From: JAAYAY01 sp963674575
Lineage (GTDB): Bacteria > Planctomycetota > Planctomycetia > Pirellulales > Thermoguttaceae
Direction: 5' to 3'
Length of the DNA stretch: 64,000 bases
Assembly: GCA_963674575.2 (NCBI GenBank)
Contig: CAXXQT010000009.1
Span: forward strand, 1,302,001-1,366,000
A program made the translations under genes and the position numbers. The notes under the pieces were generated by a model. That model saw only the letters and a list, made by a program, of their open reading frames with translations, was not told the DNA's origin and made no database searches. Below are positions 58,538 through 64,000 of this stretch, piece by piece (within the stretch, counting starts at the first letter, position 1; every line of letters begins with the position of its first letter).

Positions 58538-60097
58538 GTGGAAACTTGGCAAGTCATCATGACCATCGTGCTCGTCTTGGTGGCGGCAGGGGCGACCTTC
58601 GGGGCCACCAAACTGCTCGACTATCTTCGCCGTCGCGATGCCGAAACCGAGGCAGCTCGGATCACTTCTCAGGCAAACCGCGAAATGGAGAACCGACGAC
58701 GCGAGTTTGAACTCGAACTGAAGGAACTTCAGATCCAGCGAAAGGCGGAAGGCGAAAAGGAACTCAGCAAACTCCGCGATGAACTGCATGGCCGCGAGAG
58801 AAGTCTCGACAAACGTCAGGACGCCCTGGAACAGCAATCCGAGCATTTGCGAAAACAGGAAAAAATCGTCGAAAGCACCCAGCGGAAGCTCACCGAGCGG
58901 ATCCAGGATACGGAAAAGCGAAACGGGGAACTGGCCAAACTTCTCGACGTGCAGCGCCAGACCCTTCACGAACTCAGCGGACTGAGCGAGGAAGAGGCCA
59001 CCGAGCGGCTTCTGGAAATGCTCGACGAGCAACTCCGAAACGAATCCGGCGCGCTGATCATGAAGCATGAAAAGCGGCTTGCCGAGACCTGCGAAGAGAA
59101 GTCTCGCGAGGTCATGCTCACCACTCTCCAGCGTTATGCTGCGGCCCATACAGCCGAGACCACCACGAGCACCGTGGATATTCCCAGCGACGAGATGAAA
59201 GGCCGAATTATCGGTCGGGAAGGTCGGAATATTCGCGCCTTCGAAAAGGCCACCGGCGTCGATGTGATTATCGACGATACCCCGGGCGTCGTCATTGTGA
59301 GCGCCTTCGATATGATCCGCCGCGAAGTGGCCCGCATTTCGCTTAACCGGCTCATTGCCGACGGTCGCATCCACCCGTCACGGATTGAAGAAATCGTGGC
59401 CGACACGCAACGGGAACTCGAAAAGCACCTTCAGAAAATTGGCCAGGAAGCGGCTCAGGAAGTGGAGGTCCACAACCTCCACGAGCGGATCATCCACCTG
59501 TTGGGCCGGCTTCACTTCCGTACAAGCTACAGCCAGAATGTGCTTCGCCACTCGATCGAGGTGGCCTTTCTCGCCGGCATGTTGGCCGAGGAGATCGGCC
59601 TGGACGGCAAAGTGGCCCGGCGTTGCGGACTTCTCCACGATATCGGCAAAGCGGCGGATCACGAGGCCGAAGGAGGCCATCCCAAGATCGGCGCCGACCT
59701 GCTCAAGCGGTACGGAGAAAAGGGCGCCGTCCTCCTGGCCGCGGCCGGTCACCACGACGACATCCGGGTCGACAACCCTTACACGGTCCTCGTAGCCGCG
59801 GCCGACGCATGCAGTGCCTCGCGGCCCGGTGCCCGCCGAGAAACGCTCGAACGGTATGTCAAACGCATGGAAGAGCTTGAAACCATTGCGACCGAGTTCC
59901 AGGGCGTTGACCAGGCCTTTGCCATCCAGGCGGGGCGGGAGATGCGGGTCATTGTCAGTTCCCGGGAAACCACCGACGAATCGGCCGCCAAAGTTTGCCG
60001 CGACATTGCCAAAGCCTTCGAAGAACGACTCACTTATCCCGGTGAAATCAAGGTGACGGTCCTCCGCGAAACTCGCCATACCGAAATCGCCCATTGA
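58538..60097 (+). CDS. rny: Ribonuclease Y
   Basis: Membrane-anchored endoribonuclease that starts mRNA decay. 519 residues from a GTG at 58538 preceded by GAGGT. Order of parts: N-terminal membrane segment (VIMTIVLVLVAAGATFGATK), a long coiled coil rich in Glu, Arg and Lys (about 40-195), the KH RNA-binding domain with GRIIGREGRNIRAFE (about 223), and the HD domain with the H-HD-D residues in LRHSIEVAFLAG, GLLHDIGKAADHE and AAADACSASRPGARRE. Length and order are standard. It is followed by ymdB, an association known in Bacillus, here separated by MITE-like copy C. Confidence 0.97.
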   Translation: METWQVIMTIVLVLVAAGATFGATKLLDYLRRRDAETEAARITSQANREMENRRREFELELKELQIQRKAEGEKELSKLRDELHGRERSLDKRQDALEQQSEHLRKQEKIVESTQRKLTERIQDTEKRNGELAKLLDVQRQTLHELSGLSEEEATERLLEMLDEQLRNESGALIMKHEKRLAETCEEKSREVMLTTLQRYAAAHTAETTTSTVDIPSDEMKGRIIGREGRNIRAFEKATGVDVIIDDTPGVVIVSAFDMIRREVARISLNRLIADGRIHPSRIEEIVADTQRELEKHLQKIGQEAAQEVEVHNLHERIIHLLGRLHFRTSYSQNVLRHSIEVAFLAGMLAEEIGLDGKVARRCGLLHDIGKAADHEAEGGHPKIGADLLKRYGEKGAVLLAAAGHHDDIRVDNPYTVLVAAADACSASRPGARRETLERYVKRMEELETIATEFQGVDQAFAIQAGREMRVIVSSRETTDESAAKVCRDIAKAFEERLTYPGEIKVTVLRETRHTEIAH

Positions 60098-60154
60098 CGC
60101 GGGACGGACTTTACTTACCCTTTTTAAGAGACAGAATCGCGTCCCTTCTTTCGC

Positions 60155-60370
60155 TCAAAGTGAAGACGAATGACGACGGGGACAAGGCTGAAGACTGAAG
60201 ACCTAAGGCTGAAGGACTGCAAAACAATCGTTTCCGACGCATCGAAGTCGGCTTTCCACTCCAATCGACCTCGCATCGGAAACCTACAGCCTACAGTCTT
60301 CAGTCTCCAGCCCTAGCCCGGCATTTCAGAGAGCCCGCAACTCTCGAAAGTCCCATCCTTTTCACCTTGA
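60155..60370 (-). repeat. MITE-like dispersed element, copy C
   Basis: 216 bp with ends TCAAAGTGAAGA (60155-60166) and TTTTCACCTTGA (60359-60370). Reversed, it aligns throughout with copies A and B, and is longer by an extra GACTGAAGACCTAAGGCTG-type duplication of the CTGAAG unit near 60190. It separates rny from ymdB; a ribosome start for ymdB lies only 57 bases after it. Confidence 0.88.
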
Positions 60371-60426
60371 GTTCAGATTTCGGGTCCGCCGGACGGAGGA
60401 CCCGCCAGTTACGAAAGCTCGACCTT

Positions 60427-61242
60427 GTGCGAATATTGCTGATCGGAGACACCGTCGGGAAACCGGGACGACAGATCGTCGTCCGGGCCATTGCCGGGTT
60501 GCGCGTTCGCGAGAAACTCGATTTCATCTGCGTCAACGCCGAGAACATCGCCGGTGGATCCGGGATCACCCCCGCGATCTACCACGAATTGCTCAACGCA
60601 GGCGTTGACTGCATCACCATGGGCGACCATGTCTATCGCCGACGGGAGATCTTCTCGATCCTGCAGACGGAAGCCCGAATCGTGAAGCCGGCGAACTATC
60701 CGGACGACGCCCCTGGAGCCGAATTGGCGGTTCACCGGGCGTCCAACGGAACGCGAGTGGGCGTCTTCAGTCTTCTGGGCCGGGTCTTCATGCAACCGGT
60801 CGACAGCCCCTTTGCCGCCGCCGATCGCATCCTCCGCCAGTTTCCCCGCGATATCCGCGTCATCCTTCTCGATTTCCACGCCGAGGCGACCAGCGACATG
60901 CAGTTGATGGGACGCCATCTCGACGGGCGAGTTTCGGCCGTCCTCGGAACCCACACCCATGTGCCCACGGCCGACGAGCACATCCTTCCGGGGGGGACCG
61001 CATTCCAGTGCGATGTGGGCATGACCGGACCCTGCGAGAGCATACTCGGACGCCGGATCGATCGGGTCCTTGAGACCACTCTAACCTCTCGACCCACCCA
61101 TTTTGAGGTGGCAACCGGCGATGTTCGTATGCACGGGACCATTGTCGATGTGGACCCCGAGACAGGTCACGCCACAGGAATCCGACGACTGGTGGTCAAG
61201 CAGGACGAAGTGAACCGCCTGGCCACCTTGGCTCGGCGATAA
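60427..61242 (+). CDS. ymdB: YmdB-family metallophosphoesterase (TIGR00282)
   Basis: 271 residues from the GTG at 60427 (VRILLIGDTVGKPGRQIV); the upstream in-frame part runs into the repeat. Metal-site motifs of the family are in order: GDTVG (about 7), CVNAENIAGGSGIT (about 37), DCITMGDHVY (about 63), LDFHAEATSDMQ (about 148), and LGTHTHVPTADEHIL (about 172). YmdB is a phosphodiesterase that acts on cyclic nucleotides in vitro and affects RNase Y-dependent RNA levels and cell fate in Bacillus. Adjacency to rny supports the assignment. A 7-bp inverted repeat AACCGTT/AACGGTT overlaps the stop codon. Confidence 0.93.
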   Translation: MRILLIGDTVGKPGRQIVVRAIAGLRVREKLDFICVNAENIAGGSGITPAIYHELLNAGVDCITMGDHVYRRREIFSILQTEARIVKPANYPDDAPGAELAVHRASNGTRVGVFSLLGRVFMQPVDSPFAAADRILRQFPRDIRVILLDFHAEATSDMQLMGRHLDGRVSAVLGTHTHVPTADEHILPGGTAFQCDVGMTGPCESILGRRIDRVLETTLTSRPTHFEVATGDVRMHGTIVDVDPETGHATGIRRLVVKQDEVNRLATLARR

Positions 61243-61713
61243 CCGTTTTTTCTGCAACGGTTTGCGCAGCGCAAGCCGATCTGAAGCGGCATTATGATTG
61301 GGTGGCGCCCATCGCTCGATCGGTCTCGGGAATTTGCCCGGATCTTGGCGAGATTTCTTGCGGGAGGCGTCTATTGGGAGGGCGAACCCGGGTGTTTCAC
61401 GGGTGGCACGCTCAGAACGCGAGCGATGGGCGTGCTGATTTGACCATCCACGCCCATCGCTTTCGCTCTGAGCGTGCCACCCATCCCCTGCATCGTGGCG
61501 TTCGCAGACAGGCCCGGCTTCCCGGGGAACGGTTTCCTGCGACACAACCCGCGAGCCTTGCCTGAATCCCCTTGTCCGTTGGGGCGCAAGAGTTTATGAT
61601 ACTGGACTTACCTTGAGTTCGATGATCCGCCGCTATGCTCGGGTTGGCCCGGTGTCTGTCACGCGGTTGGAAATCCGGATTATCACCTCCGCGTTGCCGA
61701 GAGGGGGATCGAC
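61243..61713 (+). other. Intergenic region with a long inverted repeat
   Basis: No gene seen between ymdB and yajC. The main feature is the inverted repeat at 61401-61482 listed separately. A second copy of the unit GCCCATCGCTCG lies at about 61307-61318, suggesting the repeat family has visited more than once. Confidence 0.5.
61401..61482. repeat. Long inverted repeat with 34-bp arms
   Basis: Left arm 61401-61434 (GGGTGGCACGCTCAG...GATGGGCGTG) and right arm 61449-61482 (CACGCCCATCGCT...GCGTGCCACCC) pair over 34 positions with a few mismatches in the middle, with a 14-base loop. No T-run follows. Confidence 0.85.
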
Positions 61714-62064
61714 GTGCTATTCGGCCTTATTCAGACCAACTTTCTCTTCGCCCAGGCGAATGGCGGCAGCGGGCTCAGTTCAATGCTCGTCATGATGGTC
61801 CCGATCTTCGTCCTGTTCTATCTGCTCTTTCTCCGACCTCAGCAGAAGGAGCAGGGCGTGCGTCGGCTCATGCTGGAGAACCTGAAGAAGAACGATCGGG
61901 TCGTCACGGTCGGCGGAATCATCGGCGTGGTTACCAATATCGATCGCGACAAGAAAGTCGTGACCCTCAGGGTTGATGAAGGCACGGGGTCCAAGTTGTC
62001 GATGACCTTGAGTTCCATCAATCGAGTCGTCACCGACGATCCTTCGAAGACCGCCTCGTCCTGA
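61714..62064 (+). CDS. yajC: Preprotein translocase subunit YajC
   Basis: 116 residues from a GTG at 61714 with a GAGGGGG ribosome-binding site 7 bases ahead. One membrane helix (MLVMMVPIFVLFYLLFLRPQQKE) followed by the family block RRLMLENLKKNDRVVTVGGIIGVV and a small beta domain. YajC associates with SecDF next to the SecYEG channel. It is 61 bases before secD, the normal gene order, so co-transcription is likely. The periplasmic N-terminal stretch LFAQANGGSG is short. Confidence 0.95.
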   Translation: MLFGLIQTNFLFAQANGGSGLSSMLVMMVPIFVLFYLLFLRPQQKEQGVRRLMLENLKKNDRVVTVGGIIGVVTNIDRDKKVVTLRVDEGTGSKLSMTLSSINRVVTDDPSKTASS

Positions 62065-62125
62065 ACGCCCGGGACGAGCTTCGCCCATAAACCTCAAAAT
62101 ATGAGTCTTGCAGGAACAGTACCCC

Positions 62126-64000
62126 ATGCTCCGGTTTCTGACGACGTTGGTTTTTCCGAGTGTTAGCCGTTCCGCCCAGCGGCCTGGTTCCCCGGTTGCT
62201 TCCCGGCGCGTGGCGCCGATCATCGGGCTTTCGCTCTTGATGGTTGCGATGCTGGGCGCCGTACCCGCTCCGGCCATGGCCCAGGCGACCGACGAAGCCC
62301 CCGCCGCCGCGGCTGCCTCCGAGATCCCGGTGATCGAGGCTGCTCCCGAAGCGGCTCCGGCGGAAGCGGCTCCTGCTGCTGAGCAACCGCCCGCCGAGGC
62401 CAAGACCGACCCCGCCCCCAAGCCTGCGGAAGAGAAGGCAGCCGAACCGGAGGGCGAGCCTGCCCCCGACGAATCGGCGACGGATACTTCCGAGGAAACG
62501 GGACCGGTGGCCAAACAGCTTGGCGACACCACCGTGACCCCCGTTTCTGAAGCCACGCCGACCCATTGGATCGCCTTCCTGCTCTTCCTCCTGGTCATTG
62601 GCGGCGCCTTCGGCCTGGCGGCGGCAATCGCTTCCTCCCTCCGGATGCGGGAATACCAGACGAAGCTGACGATCATCTTCCTCAGTCTGTTCGCCGCCGC
62701 CGCCGTCACCTACAGTGGCTGGCCGCCCAAGTTCGGCATCGATCTGCGAGGCGGGGTCTACCTCGTCTATGAAGCCGACCTGGATGCCCAGCAGAGCTCC
62801 GATGAGGCCGCTTCCGATCAGGACGATGCGCAAGCCAGTTCGTCCGGCAACCTGACAAAGGACAAGATGGACAAGCTGGTGGCCGCCATCAGCCGCCGCA
62901 TCAACCCGGGCGGGGTCAAGGAAGTCATCATCCGTCCCTTCGGCCAGAACCAGATCGAAATCGTCATTCCCGACGTCGATGACAGCGAGATCGAACGCTA
63001 CAAGGAAAAGATCACCAGCGCCGGAACCCTCGAATTCCGCATTCTCGCGAACCGCCGCGACCCTCGCCATACGGCCGTGATCGAGGCCGCCGAAGCCCGG
63101 CCGGAGGACAAGATCGTCTACATGCGCGACGTGGACGGCAATCCCGTCCGCGACGATACGGGCGCTCTCAAGGAACTCGGCAGGTGGTTTCCCGTGAGCG
63201 TCGATTCCGACGTCTCGCGCATTGCCTCTCAAGAGATTCCCCAACGTCCGGTGAAGTTGGGAGACCGCACGCTCACCGAGGTTCTCGTCGTCAAGGATAT
63301 GTACAACGTCACGGGCGCTTATCTCAGCAGCTCCCGGCCGTCTGTGGACGAACAGGGCCGCGCTTGCGTCTCCTTCAACTTCGACACCAAAGGAGGCCAG
63401 CTCTTTGGCGGCCTCACCGGCGAGAACCGTCCCGACGAAAGCCACGACCTCAGCCGCCAACTCGGCATTATCCTCGACGGCTACTTGTTCTCGGCGCCCT
63501 CGATCATCACGCGGATCACGTCCCACGGTCAGATCACGGGTGACTTCACCGAACAGGACGTTCGCGACCTGGTCGACGTGCTCAACGCCGGCTCGCTGCC
63601 CACCACGCTCAAGGAAGACCCCATCAGCCAGATGGCCACCGGCCCCACCCTGGGAAGAGACACGATCATCAGCGGCAGCCTGGCCATCGGCGTCTCGCTG
63701 GCGCTCGTGCTCCTCTTCATGCTGGCCTACTACCGCTTCGCCGGAATCGTGGCCAACTTTGCCCTGCTGGCCAACCTGCTGCTGATTCTGGGCGTGATGA
63801 TCTTCGTCAAGGCCGCTTTCACGCTGCCCGGAATCGCCGGACTCGTGCTTACGGTCGGTATGGCCGTTGATGCGAACGTGCTGATCTTCGAACGCATCCG
63901 CGAGGAGCTTGACCGCCAGGCGACCCTTCGGATGGCCATCCGCAACGGCTTCTCCCGAGCCACGACGACGATCGTGGACGCCAACCTGACGACTTTGATC
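62126..64000 (+). CDS. secD: Protein translocase subunit SecD (possibly SecDF fusion), partial
   Basis: 625 codons from the ATG at 62126, cut by the right edge. SecD uses proton flow to pull proteins through SecYEG on the outer side. An unusual N-terminal part of about 145 residues has a signal-like segment (SLLMVAMLGAVPAPAMAQA), then a long Ala/Glu/Pro-rich stretch and an extra membrane helix. The usual start follows: LTIIFLSLFAAAAVTYSGW and GIDLRGGVYLVYE (about 215). The P1-type periplasmic domain and membrane helices with AVDANVLIFERIREEL are present. Many planctomycetes carry a fused SecDF, but the end is not in the window. Confidence 0.94.
   Translation, partial: MLRFLTTLVFPSVSRSAQRPGSPVASRRVAPIIGLSLLMVAMLGAVPAPAMAQATDEAPAAAAASEIPVIEAAPEAAPAEAAPAAEQPPAEAKTDPAPKPAEEKAAEPEGEPAPDESATDTSEETGPVAKQLGDTTVTPVSEATPTHWIAFLLFLLVIGGAFGLAAAIASSLRMREYQTKLTIIFLSLFAAAAVTYSGWPPKFGIDLRGGVYLVYEADLDAQQSSDEAASDQDDAQASSSGNLTKDKMDKLVAAISRRINPGGVKEVIIRPFGQNQIEIVIPDVDDSEIERYKEKITSAGTLEFRILANRRDPRHTAVIEAAEARPEDKIVYMRDVDGNPVRDDTGALKELGRWFPVSVDSDVSRIASQEIPQRPVKLGDRTLTEVLVVKDMYNVTGAYLSSSRPSVDEQGRACVSFNFDTKGGQLFGGLTGENRPDESHDLSRQLGIILDGYLFSAPSIITRITSHGQITGDFTEQDVRDLVDVLNAGSLPTTLKEDPISQMATGPTLGRDTIISGSLAIGVSLALVLLFMLAYYRFAGIVANFALLANLLLILGVMIFVKAAFTLPGIAGLVLTVGMAVDANVLIFERIREELDRQATLRMAIRNGFSRATTTIVDANLTTLI

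Noticed and set aside
62030..63526. 498-codon minus-strand frame with Gly-rich sequence
   Set aside because: Antisense to secD and yajC, which are clear.

Overview
The window looks like chromosomal DNA from a GC-rich planctomycete (Planctomycetota, perhaps Pirellulales; this is inferred from protein style, not from a marker gene). The clues are many long secreted proteins of unknown function, a 1,901-residue GspK-like protein, WD40 and HEAT-repeat proteins, GH127 and GH32 enzymes with signal peptides, a small membrane protein starting MTNPYRSP, GTP-type PEP carboxykinase, adjacent rny and ymdB, and yajC followed by secD. I recognised no rRNA, tRNA or CRISPR array.

Layout. 0-4 kb: the start of an Rpn-type nuclease running off the left edge, trxB, a small membrane protein, a mobile-looking repeat, and metF with a long structured leader. 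4-10 kb: a secreted glycan unit (GH127 beta-L-arabinofuranosidase-like plus GH32-like) and a small membrane protein. 10-18 kb: nif3, then a same-strand block of an M20-like hydrolase, gpgS, an unfamiliar glycosyltransferase, a HAD protein and a second glycosyltransferase. This is probably a glucosylglycerate-derived solute pathway. 18-22 kb: a ParD antitoxin with a ParE stump, DUF4186, a secreted protein, and a dgcN/dgcA-like pair for D-glutamate use. 22-30 kb: an ExeA-like ATPase, rsmE and the giant GspK-like protein. 30-34.5 kb: a divergent Nramp-like carrier, an Eco57I-type methyltransferase gene invaded by palindromic repeats, and hicBA. 34.8-45.7 kb: two very large secreted proteins (one with a triplicated domain and HEAT repeats, one WD40) flanking a Cys-rich membrane protein and an HNH nuclease unit with a broken upstream gene. 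45.7-50.4 kb: a duplicated kinase-like protein, pckG and a possible small RNA. 50.4-57.7 kb: a DUF1963 protein, the LarA-like/yggS/yggU overlapping operon, a LolA-redoxin-propeller lipoprotein and tilS. 57.7-64 kb: rny, ymdB, yajC and secD (cut by the right edge).

The most unusual signal is in repeats. One MITE-like family with TCAAAGTGAAAA ends occurs three times (2360, 47470, 60155), with degraded relatives at 29745, 53866 and 56525. A separate palindromic family, plus the CTCCAGC heptamer also present in the intergenic relatives, has entered the methyltransferase gene several times without closing its frame. A third, AT-rich repeat with two direct copies and one inverted copy of a 35-bp unit splits the glucosylglycerate cluster. 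Several enzymes lack residues their families normally need (GH32, M20, Nramp, redoxin and HAD members), which suggests altered or lost chemistry.
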